The position numbers and the translations under genes were made by a program. The notes below the pieces were generated by a model. It had not been told where the DNA came from. It was given only the letters and a program-made list of their open reading frames with translations, and did not search any database. This document shows positions 54,500 through 63,280 of a stretch of DNA of 64,000 bases, piece after piece. The stretch comes from Flavobacterium sp. CF108 (lineage in GTDB: Bacteria > Bacteroidota > Bacteroidia > Flavobacteriales > Flavobacteriaceae), in the NCBI RefSeq assembly GCF_900129795.1, contig NZ_FQWW01000011.1:62001-126000 (forward strand), in the 5' to 3' direction. Each line of letters starts with the position of its first letter. The first letter of the stretch is position 1.

Positions 54500-55255
54500 T
54501 TATCTTAAATTTACTTCGTTTTCGAGTGAATTTAATATTTCAGCAATATGAATGGTTTTTATTCTGCTTTTTTGTCTTTTTAAAATTCCCTCTAAATGCA
54601 TTAAACACGACATATCACCGCCTGTAATATAATCTACATTGTGGCTTTCGTGATCTTTAATTCGGTCTTGCCCCATTTTTACAGAAATGGCTTCTTCGGT
54701 TACACAAAATGTTCCTCCAAAACCGCAGCATTCATCTTTTCTCGTTAAAGCAACTAAATCAAGTCCTTTTATGTTGTGCAGTAATTGTTCTGGTTTGGAG
54801 AAAAATGGTGCGTTTAATTCCGACATTTGAGAAAGATGTAATCCACGTTGTCCATGGCAGCTTACGTGCATTCCCACTTTAAAAGGAAAACTTCCGTCGA
54901 TATGGTCGATTTTTAAAATATCAGTTATAAATTCTGTTAGTTCAAAAACGGTGTTTCTAATTTTTGCCGCTGCTTCTTCATTTTTTTCGTCATGCAAATG
55001 ATCTTTTACATGAAGTACGCAGCTTCCTGAAGGGCAGACAATATAATCAAATCCGGTAAAATTGGCTATAAAATTAGCATCACAGCCTTTTGTTAAATGC
55101 GCATAACCGCTGTTTGCCATTGGCTGGCCACAGCAGGTTTGTCCCATCGGAAAATGAACCTCACAGCCTAATTTCTGTAAAAGTTCGTATGTCGCGATCC
55201 CCACTTTCGGATAAAACTGATCGACATAACACGGTATAAATAGTCCGATTTTCAT
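54500..55255 (-). CDS. lutA: Lactate utilization protein LutA
   Basis: A 251-aa (Fe-S)-binding oxidoreductase with two CCG domains ('CCGQPMANSGY' and 'CCGFGGTFCVT'). I take the ATG at 55255, where the family N-terminus 'MKIGLFIPCYVDQFYP' starts. It probably forms the catalytic complex with LutB and LutC for L-lactate to pyruvate. It sits downstream of the rhamnose kinase gene, where the lactate made from rhamnose would need it. Confidence 0.92.
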   Translation of the reverse strand: MKIGLFIPCYVDQFYPKVGIATYELLQKLGCEVHFPMGQTCCGQPMANSGYAHLTKGCDANFIANFTGFDYIVCPSGSCVLHVKDHLHDEKNEEAAAKIRNTVFELTEFITDILKIDHIDGSFPFKVGMHVSCHGQRGLHLSQMSELNAPFFSKPEQLLHNIKGLDLVALTRKDECCGFGGTFCVTEEAISVKMGQDRIKDHESHNVDYITGGDMSCLMHLEGILKRQKSRIKTIHIAEILNSLENEVNLR

Positions 55256-55272
55256 ATTCTTGGTAATTATTA

Positions 55273-55365
55273 TTTTTTTCACGCAGATTTTAAAAGATTT
55301 AGGCAGATGCACGCAGATTTTTTAAATTAGATCTGCTTAAATCTGCAGAATCTGCGTGAAAAAAA
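55273..55365. repeat. Inverted repeat of the acgcagattt family
   Basis: The segment tttttttcacgcagatt at 55273 and its complement aatctgcgtgaaaaaaa ending at 55365 flank smaller repeats of the cacgcagatttt phrase. A similar acgcagatttt phrase occurs at 16612-16625. It fills the gap between lutA and the kinase gene. Confidence 0.75.
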
Positions 55366-55398
55366 TCTATTAAATCCTTTAATCTGTGGCATAAATTT

Positions 55399-56760
55399 TT
55401 AATGTTTGTAAAACTTCAAATCAATCAAATCATTCTGGATTGGTTTAGGATTCCAGTTCTGGTGAATTGCCAATGCAGCTCCCAAAGCACTTGCCTGCGC
55501 CATTGATGCGGCATAAACCTCTACATCTGGAAAAGCTTCGGCTAATAAATTCATATAAATGGAATTTTTGCTGAAACCTCCGTCTACAAATATTTTCTTT
55601 ACCGGACTGTTATGAATGACTAAATTAGTTGAAAAAACTTGTTGTTCTACTAAATCTAACATTAATTGATGATAAGCGATTTCATAGCTTTTAAATGTTG
55701 AAAGGTCTCTTTTTTGAAAAGGGCATTCTTTCAGGATGTCAAAATTATACTTTTTAGGATAAATAATTTGAAAATTTAAAGCTCTTAAATTTGAAACGAC
55801 ATTTTTATCAAAATAAACATCTTTGTACGTATCAACCGGAACGTTAAAATGTTCTGCTAAACGTTTGGTCTGTACTTCGTGTTCGTTTCCTGCAAAAAGT
55901 CTCGCAGCTTTTACAGGTTTTTCTGTGTATTGTAAATAACACAAACAATCGTGTTGTAACTCTTCAAAAGTCAACGGTTTATTGTTGAACGGATTTAAGG
56001 AAATACTCCAGGTTCCTGTTGATAATAAAACAAAAGGCTCGGTAAAGTTTATGGTATACGGAATTATCGCCGATGAACTATCGTGAAGCCCTGCTCCTAC
56101 AGCTAAACCTTCTTTATTTTTTATAACATCTTTTCCGTTATAAAGCGGCGGAATTTTACCTGAAATGCCTTCATTTTTTAACCATTTGTGGTATTTCATT
56201 TTTTTGAAATTCCAAAGATTGGTATGACAGCCCACGCTTGTAATATCGGCGTAAGCTTCATTGGTTAAAAGAAAACTCAAAAACTGCGGCAGGTGTAAAC
56301 AATATTGCACCTTTTTAAACAAGTCCGGTTTTTCTTCTTTTAAACGGTAAATCTGCATTCCTGAATTTAAGCTTCCCAAAACGGGAGAAGCTGTTTTTAC
56401 GGCAAATGCTTCTTTTCCTTTGTATTTTTTATAGAAATCGTTTTTTAAATCCTCTGGATAATCTTTTAAATAATTATACAGAGGAGTTAAAACTTTTCCT
56501 TCTTTATCAATGTAGACAAAACTAGCACCGTAAGTACTAAAATTGATGGCTTTTAAAACATAATTAGTTAAAGTTTTTATTTCTGACAAGCGCTCAAAAA
56601 TCCAGTTTTTAAGCACTTCTATATCTTCGCAGGGAAAACCGTCTTCGTCGACCGTTTCGTCAAAATTGACTGATTTCTCCCAAACAATTCTATAGTTTTC
56701 ATCAAATAAAAATACTTTTTTGTTTGTTTTACCAATATCAAAAATTGCAACTACATTCAT
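55399..56760 (-). CDS. rhaB: FGGY carbohydrate kinase, probably L-rhamnulokinase
   Basis: A 453-aa FGGY-fold kinase. N-terminal ATPase motif 'VVAIFDIGKTNKKVFLF'. C-terminal 'FVDGGFSKNSIYMNLLAEAF' and 'SMAQASALGAALAIH' are the ADP-binding signatures. It phosphorylates a ketose in the cytoplasm. The neighbours rhaI, aldolase/dehydrogenase and rhaT make L-rhamnulose the best substrate candidate. The sequence alone would also allow L-fuculose or another sugar. Confidence 0.88.
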   Translation of the reverse strand: MNVVAIFDIGKTNKKVFLFDENYRIVWEKSVNFDETVDEDGFPCEDIEVLKNWIFERLSEIKTLTNYVLKAINFSTYGASFVYIDKEGKVLTPLYNYLKDYPEDLKNDFYKKYKGKEAFAVKTASPVLGSLNSGMQIYRLKEEKPDLFKKVQYCLHLPQFLSFLLTNEAYADITSVGCHTNLWNFKKMKYHKWLKNEGISGKIPPLYNGKDVIKNKEGLAVGAGLHDSSSAIIPYTINFTEPFVLLSTGTWSISLNPFNNKPLTFEELQHDCLCYLQYTEKPVKAARLFAGNEHEVQTKRLAEHFNVPVDTYKDVYFDKNVVSNLRALNFQIIYPKKYNFDILKECPFQKRDLSTFKSYEIAYHQLMLDLVEQQVFSTNLVIHNSPVKKIFVDGGFSKNSIYMNLLAEAFPDVEVYAASMAQASALGAALAIHQNWNPKPIQNDLIDLKFYKH

Positions 56761-56767
56761 TTAATTT

Positions 56768-56857
56768 AGTTATGAGTTATGAGTTATAAATTATGAGTTA
56801 ACGAATTATGTTTTTGTTAAGTTTTTTTATCAACTTATAATTCATAATTCAAAACTC
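56768..56857. repeat. AT-rich inverted repeat
   Basis: The phrases ttatgagttatgagttataa and their complements (aattcataattcaaaactcataa) flank a short spacer between the kinase and isomerase genes. It is an imperfect hairpin and may affect read-through. Confidence 0.6.
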
Positions 56858-56861
56858 ATAA

Positions 56862-58136
56862 TTACAAACCAGTAGCTAATGTTTTTAATCCTCTTTCTCC
56901 AATAAGATTTTTTCTAACAGAAAGGCTTCTGTATAATTCTACCGGATTTAAAGCGGCTCCTGAACGCAAACGAGCTTCAGCAACTAATGCGCGAACGTCT
57001 GTACGGAAAGCGTTTTGAAGAATTTCCTGTGCTTTTACTACGTCATTTTCCTGTTGTGCTTGTTCTAATGCTTTTCTGTCTACAGAAAGTGCCTGTGCGT
57101 AAGCAATCATAATGGCTTCAACAGATTGTAATAAATCTTCTAATGGATCTTTAATGTTGTGCGAAGCGTCAATCATCCAGCCTAAATCTTTGGCGTGGTT
57201 CATTCCTCTTGCGTCCATTCCTTCTACCAATTCATTGAAAATCAAAAATAATTGATATGGTTTTAAGGCTCCGGCTGTTAAATCGTCATCGCCGTATTTT
57301 GAATCGTTAAAGTGGAATCCGCCCAGTTTGTTTTCCATTAATAATAAGGAAACAATCTGTTCGATATTAGCGTTTGGCAAATGATGTCCTAAATCGACTA
57401 ATGTTTGTGCTTTATCTCCTAGTTTTTTTACGTAAGAATACGATTGTCCCCAGTCTGCAACTGTTGTAGAATAAAAGTTAGGTTCGGCGCATTTGTATTC
57501 TAAAAATAGTTTCCAGTTTGAAGGTAATGCATCGTAGATTTCTTCTAAACTTTCTAAGGTATTTTGGTATGCTTTACGAAAGTTTAACTGCCCCGGAAAG
57601 TTAGAACCGTCTGCAAGCCAAACGGTTAAAGATTCAGATCCTAATTCGATTCCGTGTTTAATCACTTCAATATTGTGTGCGATTGCTTGTTTACGAACGG
57701 CTTTATTTACGTTTTGTAATGATCCGTATTTGTATGTATGTTCTGCGTCTGCCTGATCCTGAAATGTATTCGAGTTCATGGCATCAAACTTTAAATTGTG
57801 CTGTGACGCTAATGTTTTGATTGCTTTATAATCTTGTGGAATATCCCACGGAATATGAAGCGAAATGGCTCCTGAAGCGTTGTTTAATTTATGAAGCAAT
57901 CCAACATCTTCGATTTTTTCTTCGATTGAACGTGGTTCTCCGCCTCCGGCAAAACGTCCGAATCTTGTTCCTCCTGTTCCTAAAGCCCAAGATGGGATTG
58001 CGATTTGAAAATCGATTAGTTTTTGGATAATCGCTTCTGCATTATCAATTTCTGATGTTGTAAAAACAAGTTTGTTTTGGTGTTTTTTTAATAAATCTTC
58101 GTTATGAGATTCGATGTGGTTTGATCCGATTAACAT
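56862..58136 (-). CDS. rhaI: L-rhamnose isomerase (RhaI type)
   Basis: A 424-aa TIM-barrel isomerase converting L-rhamnose to L-rhamnulose. Features of the Pseudomonas-type enzyme include 'SWALGTGGTRFGRF' near the N-terminus and metal-binding residues in 'LFLEYKCAEPNFY', 'TLVDLGHHLP' and 'GGFHFNDSKYGDDD'. It is unlike E. coli RhaA in sequence pattern. It is transcribed before rhaB in the cluster. It may be expressed separately from the aldolase/dehydrogenase because of a terminator at 58403-58441. Confidence 0.92.
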   Translation of the reverse strand: MLIGSNHIESHNEDLLKKHQNKLVFTTSEIDNAEAIIQKLIDFQIAIPSWALGTGGTRFGRFAGGGEPRSIEEKIEDVGLLHKLNNASGAISLHIPWDIPQDYKAIKTLASQHNLKFDAMNSNTFQDQADAEHTYKYGSLQNVNKAVRKQAIAHNIEVIKHGIELGSESLTVWLADGSNFPGQLNFRKAYQNTLESLEEIYDALPSNWKLFLEYKCAEPNFYSTTVADWGQSYSYVKKLGDKAQTLVDLGHHLPNANIEQIVSLLLMENKLGGFHFNDSKYGDDDLTAGALKPYQLFLIFNELVEGMDARGMNHAKDLGWMIDASHNIKDPLEDLLQSVEAIMIAYAQALSVDRKALEQAQQENDVVKAQEILQNAFRTDVRALVAEARLRSGAALNPVELYRSLSVRKNLIGERGLKTLATGL

Positions 58137-58192
58137 AGTTATTGATATTTTAATAGAGTTACAATATATGAATTTTAGACGCAGATTTGACG

Positions 58193-58285
58193 GATTCGCT
58201 ATCGCGAAGACGCGGAAAAAAACGGATTTTTATAAGATTGAATTAAAAAAATCCGTTTTTTTCCGCGTTTTCGCGATAGCGAATC
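58193..58285. repeat. Inverted repeat with ~39-bp arms
   Basis: Left arm 58193-58231 (gattcgctatcgcgaagacg...) is complementary to 58247-58285 with one mismatch. The loop is 15 bp. The core gctatcgcg also resembles the palindrome at 28813-28830. This is the longest near-perfect hairpin in the window. Confidence 0.9.
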
Positions 58286-58402
58286 TGTTTCATCCGCGTT
58301 CTATGTCCTTATATTTAATATTTTTCACTTAAAATTTTTACACTGAACTCTGGTTTAACTTTACTATTTTATGGCAATTGGTCTGCTTATAAAAATGGGA
58401 TG

Positions 58403-58441
58403 TCTAAAAAAATCTAACGTTCGAAAGAATTCGAACGCTAG
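58403..58441 (-). terminator. Terminator after the aldolase/dehydrogenase gene
   Basis: On the minus strand cgttcgaa (58430-58437) pairs with ttcgaacg (58418-58425) around a 4-base loop, with flanking ctag/ttag, then a run of seven T. It lies about 55 bp after the stop codon. Confidence 0.8.
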
Positions 58442-58495
58442 ACCACAAAAAACCACTTTTGCTTAAACAAACTTATAAAAAAACTTAAATAATTT

Positions 58496-60637
58496 TTATC
58501 TATAAAAGCCCATTGCTACGCCGCCGTCTACGTTTAAGGCGTTTCCTGTCGATTTGTTCAGGAAACCTCCAACAAACGCAAAACAAGCATTTGCGATATC
58601 ATCCGGCAATATGATTTCATTCAATAACGTACGTTTTGCATAGTATGCCGGTAATTCTTCTACCGTGATTCCGTATGCTTTTGCACGACCTTCTGCCCAT
58701 CCTCCAGACCAAATATTTGAATCTGAGATTACAGCATCAGGATTTACAGTGTTTACACGAATTTTATCGGCTCCTAATTCGGCGGCCATTAAACGTGTTA
58801 AATGCGCCTGAGCGGCTTTTGCAGAACCGTAACCCGGATTATTTGGACCGGCTACTACTGCATTTTTAGAAACAATGTTTACAATATCCCCTCCAAAACC
58901 TTGTTTGCGCATTACTTCGATTCCGGCTTTAGAAACAATAAATTGTCCTTTTACCAAAATATCATATAATCTGTCCCACTCTTCAAGCGTATGTTCTGCA
59001 ATAGATTTAGAAATACTGATTCCGGCATTGTTTACAATAATATCTGCACCGCCAAAAGCTAAAGAAGCTTGGTCTAAAGCTAATTCTGTACTTTTTTCAT
59101 CCGTAACATTTAATAAAGTGCTTGAAACTGCATCTTTACCAAAAGCTTTTATAAACTCAGCTGTTGCGCCTTCTAAACGCTCTTCGTTGATATCATTGAT
59201 TACTACACAAGCACCTTCCTGAGCAAATTTCTTCGCAATAGCTTTACCAATTCCGCCTGCAGAACCTGTAATTACAGCTACTCTTCCTGACAATGCTTTT
59301 GGTTTTGGCATACGCTGTAATTTTGCTTCTTCTAATAACCAATATTCAATATCAAATGCTTCTTGGTGCGGTAATGAAGTATATTCTGAAACTGCTTCAG
59401 CACCTTTCATTACGTTTACGGCATTGATATAATATTCTGATGCTAAACGTGCCATCGTTTTATCTTTTGCAAAAGTGAACATCCCTACTCCCGGATATAA
59501 AATCACCACCGGATTTGGGTCACGCATTGCAGGAGAATTCGATTTCTTGCAGGCATTATAATAGTCTTTGTACATAGCACGGTAAGCTTCAAAAGCCGGA
59601 GCTAATTTTGCTTTTACCGCATCAACATCTGATAAGTCTTCGTTTGGATCTAATGTTAAAACCAGCGGACTGATTTTTGTTCTTAAAAAGTGATCCGGAC
59701 AAGATGTTCCTAACGGAGCTAATTTTGAAAGGTCATTTGAATTAATGAATTCCAATACTCTTGCATCATCTGTATAATGTCCTATCATTTGACGTTCTGA
59801 TGAACAGAAACCTCTTAAAATTGGAGCTGCTTTTGCTGCTTTTAATTTACGGTCTGCTTCTGGAAGACTTTCGATTTTCTGACCTCCAAAAACCGGACGT
59901 TTTTTGCCGTAGTTATTCTCTAAATATTCAGCACATTTTTCGATTACTTCCAGCGTATTGATATAACTTTCGTATGCAGTCTCTCCCCATGTAAAAAGAC
60001 CGTGAGAACCTAGCATGATTCCGCGTAGTTTTTTTCCTTTTTTTGCAGCTTCTTCTAAACAGCTTCTTAATTGAAGTCCTAAGTCAAAGCCCGGGCGCTG
60101 CCAGCCTACCCAGCCAATTTCTCCGTCAAATAATTCTTCGGTGATTTTTGCACCGTCTTTTGCTGCAGCGATTGCAATTGCCGCATCTGGATGAAGGTGA
60201 TCAATATGTTTAAATGGCAAAAAACCGTGCAAAGGCGTATCAATAGATGGCGCTTTTGAAGCCAAATCGAAAATACAATGATTGAATAATTCTACCATTT
60301 CATCTTCAAACTCGATTCCTTTATAAACTTTTTCAAGATTACGTAATCTGTCTAAATATAATGCTGCACAGCCAGATTTTGTCAATGTACCAATATCTCC
60401 TCCAGAACCTTTAATCCACATAACATCTGAACTTGCTCCTGTTAAGGGATCTTTGTCTGTAATTTTTACAGAAGTATTTCCTCCTCCATAGTTAGTCAAT
60501 CTTAAATCGGCTCCTAAAAGGTTCGAACGATAAATGAAAAGCGCTACTTCATCTCCTGCTAATGCTGCTGCTTTAGCTTCATCCCAAAGATAGCTCACAT
60601 GCTTAAAATTCATATTTTTTGTATTTGTATTTGACAT
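58496..60637 (-). CDS. Bifunctional rhamnulose-1-phosphate aldolase / short-chain dehydrogenase (lactaldehyde dehydrogenase)
   Basis: A 713-aa fusion. The N-terminal class II aldolase domain (about 15-400) has 'NYGGGNTSVKITDKDP', 'DHLHPDAAIAIAA' and 'GSHGLFTWGETAYES'. The C-terminal SDR domain (about 440-710) has the NAD motif 'VITGSAGGIGKAIAKKF', 'IVNNAGIS' and the Tyr-Lys pair in 'GYGSAKAAQAHL'. It cleaves rhamnulose-1-phosphate to DHAP and L-lactaldehyde and probably oxidizes the aldehyde to L-lactate. I take the start at 60637 ('MSNTNTKNMNFKHVSYLWDE') because the longer frame would overlap rhaT by 17 bp. Confidence 0.92.
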   Translation of the reverse strand: MSNTNTKNMNFKHVSYLWDEAKAAALAGDEVALFIYRSNLLGADLRLTNYGGGNTSVKITDKDPLTGASSDVMWIKGSGGDIGTLTKSGCAALYLDRLRNLEKVYKGIEFEDEMVELFNHCIFDLASKAPSIDTPLHGFLPFKHIDHLHPDAAIAIAAAKDGAKITEELFDGEIGWVGWQRPGFDLGLQLRSCLEEAAKKGKKLRGIMLGSHGLFTWGETAYESYINTLEVIEKCAEYLENNYGKKRPVFGGQKIESLPEADRKLKAAKAAPILRGFCSSERQMIGHYTDDARVLEFINSNDLSKLAPLGTSCPDHFLRTKISPLVLTLDPNEDLSDVDAVKAKLAPAFEAYRAMYKDYYNACKKSNSPAMRDPNPVVILYPGVGMFTFAKDKTMARLASEYYINAVNVMKGAEAVSEYTSLPHQEAFDIEYWLLEEAKLQRMPKPKALSGRVAVITGSAGGIGKAIAKKFAQEGACVVINDINEERLEGATAEFIKAFGKDAVSSTLLNVTDEKSTELALDQASLAFGGADIIVNNAGISISKSIAEHTLEEWDRLYDILVKGQFIVSKAGIEVMRKQGFGGDIVNIVSKNAVVAGPNNPGYGSAKAAQAHLTRLMAAELGADKIRVNTVNPDAVISDSNIWSGGWAEGRAKAYGITVEELPAYYAKRTLLNEIILPDDIANACFAFVGGFLNKSTGNALNVDGGVAMGFYR

Positions 60638-60662
60638 TGTTATCATATATTTTTTCAAGTAT

Positions 60663-61712
60663 TTACAAAGAATTCCCAATTCCGACCAAAACGATCGAAA
60701 GCATTATCAATCCGATCCCCCAAATAAAAGTTCTGAATGTTTTTTTAGAAACACCCTGCCACTCTTTCAAATAGAATCCCCAAAAGTTTGCTGTTAAAAT
60801 AATGGTTGCCATATGCAGAATCCATGAACTGGCACCGTTTCCTAATTTACTTTCGCCCATTCCGTAGAAGAAAAACTGCAAGAACCACATTGTTCCGGCA
60901 AGTGCAGAAAACAAAACGTTTTTGGTTATTGGTGTTTCTTTATTGGTATAATCACCAATTGATCTGTTTTTAAAATTAAGGTACAAACACCAAATAAAAT
61001 TGGTTGTTAAACCTCCCCAAAGCAAAACGATATAGGTTACATTGTTTTGAAATAATGGATTACAGCCATTTATGACGGCCTGCTCTGCCATTGGTTTTCC
61101 AGCTTCGATTCCGTAATTAAAAAAAGAACTTAAAATTCCAGAAATTACCGCAATGATTAAACCTTTTACAAGACTGAAATCTTTGTCTTTATCTTCGTGT
61201 CCAACTGCAAAATCTTTTTCTTTTAGGATTCCGGCTTTTCCAGAAATTGCAATTCCCAAAAGACAGACTGCAACACCTAGTAAAACCAATCGTCCGCCAG
61301 TAGTTGACAACATATCACTAAACGAAATTTTACCTTCTGTTGGGTATAAATCATAATATATAGAAGGAACTAGGGCTCCAAATGCAGAACAGAATCCTAA
61401 AATGATGGAGTTTCCAAGTGACATTCCTAAATAACGAACGCCAAGACCGTATGTTAATCCTCCAATTCCCCAAATCAACCCCATTGAAAAAGTAAAGGTT
61501 TTGATGGCTGGCGAAGCTGTAATGATAATTTCAGTAAAATTTGGAATCGTTAAATAAGCTGCAATTGGCGGTACAATTAACCAGGAAAAAAAACCGCCTA
61601 CAAGCCAGTAGCTTTCCCAAGCCCAATCTTTAACTTTTTTAAAAGGCATATAAAAACTACCTGAAGAAAATCCTCCGATAGAATGAAAAATGATTCCTAA
61701 TAATGATTCCAT
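60663..61712 (-). CDS. rhaT: L-rhamnose/proton symporter RhaT
   Basis: A 349-aa inner-membrane protein with about ten membrane spans, of the drug/metabolite transporter superfamily RhaT type. 'GGFSSGSFYMPFKKVKDWAWESYWLV' at the N-terminus and 'GMSLGNSIILGFCSAFGALVPSI' are family motifs. It is the first gene of the rhamnose run, with only 25 bp to the aldolase/dehydrogenase start. The GntR regulator gene is divergent from it across 383 bp. Confidence 0.93.
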   Translation of the reverse strand: MESLLGIIFHSIGGFSSGSFYMPFKKVKDWAWESYWLVGGFFSWLIVPPIAAYLTIPNFTEIIITASPAIKTFTFSMGLIWGIGGLTYGLGVRYLGMSLGNSIILGFCSAFGALVPSIYYDLYPTEGKISFSDMLSTTGGRLVLLGVAVCLLGIAISGKAGILKEKDFAVGHEDKDKDFSLVKGLIIAVISGILSSFFNYGIEAGKPMAEQAVINGCNPLFQNNVTYIVLLWGGLTTNFIWCLYLNFKNRSIGDYTNKETPITKNVLFSALAGTMWFLQFFFYGMGESKLGNGASSWILHMATIILTANFWGFYLKEWQGVSKKTFRTFIWGIGLIMLSIVLVGIGNSL

Positions 61713-62095
61713 TTAATAATTTTGTTTGTGGTTAATTGCGATAGTTAATTTCGTTTTGTAAAATAATATAATGTAGAAAAGAAAACTGTCCTGTACTATC
61801 CTTTATGATTCGTGTATTTTTTGTTAAAAGTGCGCATTAATTGCAAAGATCAATTCAATTGTATTCGAAAAATAAATTTAAAAGTGCTACTTTAGCAATC
61901 GATTTCGTAATTATTATATCCGCTATTTAGTATAACTGCCTGAAAATAAAGAGTACTTTTATTTTATCGCTGTTGTTTGTAAGGAAAGTAGTAAAATCAG
62001 TATATGAAGCCGTTTTTAGGATTGCTTTTTATAAAATTATAATTAAAAAAAAATGTTTCATACCCCTAACCTGAAACAGATTGCAAAATACCAGC
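61713..62095. promoter_or_regulatory. Divergent control region between rhaT and gntR-type gene
   Basis: This AT-rich 383-bp region has no gene and should hold both promoters. An inverted repeat lies next to the regulator start (62054-62078). I found no exact TAnnTTTG box. Confidence 0.55.
62054..62078. promoter_or_regulatory. Candidate operator for the GntR-type regulator
   Basis: The segments tgtttca (62054-62060) and tgaaaca (62072-62078) form a perfect inverted repeat with an 11-bp spacer, ending 17 bp before the regulator start codon. Position and symmetry fit an autoregulatory site. The role is inferred. Confidence 0.45.
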
Positions 62096-63136
62096 ATGAT
62101 TAAATTAATTAAAATAGACGAAGATTCGAGGATTCCCAAATACAAACAAATTGTTGACTCGATTTTGCAGAATATTGCTAACGGAAATTTAAAAATCAAC
62201 CAAAAAATCCCTTCAATAAACAGTTTCAGCGAAGAGTTTTACATGTCGCGTGATACGGTTGAAAAAGCCTATAATATTTTAAAGGAAAGAAAAATCATTT
62301 CTTCGATTAGAGGAAAAGGCTATTATATTACCCGAACAAAACTGGAGTCGAAAGTAAATATTTTGTTTTTGTTTAATAAACTGAGCGCTTACAAAATGAA
62401 AACGTACAGCTCGTTTATTGATACTCTTGGTGCCAATGCGCATACTGATCTTCATATTTACCATTGCGACGAAACGCTGTTTTTAAATTTATTGGATAAG
62501 TTTGAGGGGGCTTATGATTATTATGTTATTACGACGCATTTTAAAACAGATGAATTAAAACATTTAAGTTTTACGGATGAAGTTGCCAAAGCCATTCAAA
62601 GAATTCCGGAAGAGAAATTGGTTTTAATGGATAATATCAAACTTTCGCATGAAGGTGAAATCATTAAAATTTATCAGGATTTTGAAAATGATATTTACAA
62701 TGCGCTGAAAGAAGGTTTAACGAAAATCACCAAATACAAAAAATTAATTTTAGTATATCCTGATAAAGCAGTTTATCCGTATCCGAGAAGAATTTTGCAC
62801 GGTTTCAGAAAATTTTGTGTGGAGCACGAAATCAACTTTGAGATTCTTAGTGAAGTTTATGACGATATGATTCTTAAAAAGGGGGACTTATTTATTACTA
62901 TTGAAGAATCAGATTTGGTTAATTTAATGAAACAGATTCGGGATGAAGAATATGTTTTAGGGAAAGATATCGGAGTTATTTCTTATAATGATACACCTTT
63001 AAAAGAATTACTGGGCATAACCGTAATGTCTACTGATTTTAATATTATGGGAGAAACTGCTGCCAGAATGATTTTGAATAAAGAGAAAGGCCAGTTTAAG
63101 GTGCCTTTTAATTTTATTGATAGAAATTCTATCTAA
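62096..63136 (+). CDS. GntR family regulator with periplasmic-binding-protein-like sensor, likely rhamnose regulator
   Basis: A 346-aa regulator. I choose the ATG at 62096 ('MIKLIKIDEDSRIPKYKQIV'), not the TTG at 62081, because GntR proteins of this type start here. A winged helix (about 10-75, 'IPSINSFSEEFYMSRDTVEKAYNILKERKIISSIRGKGYYI') is followed by a LacI/periplasmic-binding-like sugar domain (about 80-345, 'KDIGVISYNDTPLKELLGITVMSTDF'). It is divergent from rhaT and probably controls the rhamnose genes. The inducer may be rhamnose or an intermediate. Confidence 0.92.
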   Translation: MIKLIKIDEDSRIPKYKQIVDSILQNIANGNLKINQKIPSINSFSEEFYMSRDTVEKAYNILKERKIISSIRGKGYYITRTKLESKVNILFLFNKLSAYKMKTYSSFIDTLGANAHTDLHIYHCDETLFLNLLDKFEGAYDYYVITTHFKTDELKHLSFTDEVAKAIQRIPEEKLVLMDNIKLSHEGEIIKIYQDFENDIYNALKEGLTKITKYKKLILVYPDKAVYPYPRRILHGFRKFCVEHEINFEILSEVYDDMILKKGDLFITIEESDLVNLMKQIRDEEYVLGKDIGVISYNDTPLKELLGITVMSTDFNIMGETAARMILNKEKGQFKVPFNFIDRNSI

Positions 63137-63171
63137 GCTACTAAGGTTCTAAGTTTTTTTATACATAGATT

Positions 63172-63205
63172 AAACCTCCAAAATGCAATGAATTTGGAGG
63201 TTTTT
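63172..63205 (+). terminator. Intrinsic terminator after GntR gene
   Basis: The stem aaacctccaaa (63172-63182) and tttggaggttt (63193-63203) with a 10-base loop is followed by T bases. It lies 36 bp after the stop codon. Confidence 0.85.
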
Positions 63206-63280
63206 ATTTTAAGTAAATAAAACAAAACTCAATCCCAACCTTTTTACAATTTATTATATCATTATAATAAAAGTAAGTCT

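Larger units (their letters stand above)
58137..58495. other. 359-bp gap with long hairpin and terminator
   Basis: The gap between rhaI and the aldolase/dehydrogenase gene holds a large inverted repeat (58193-58285) and a terminator (58403-58441). A promoter for rhaI must lie in it. No gene is present. Confidence 0.6.

Noticed and set aside
62081..62095. TTG start for the GntR-type regulator
   Set aside because: An ATG 15 bp downstream gives the normal N-terminus of the family.
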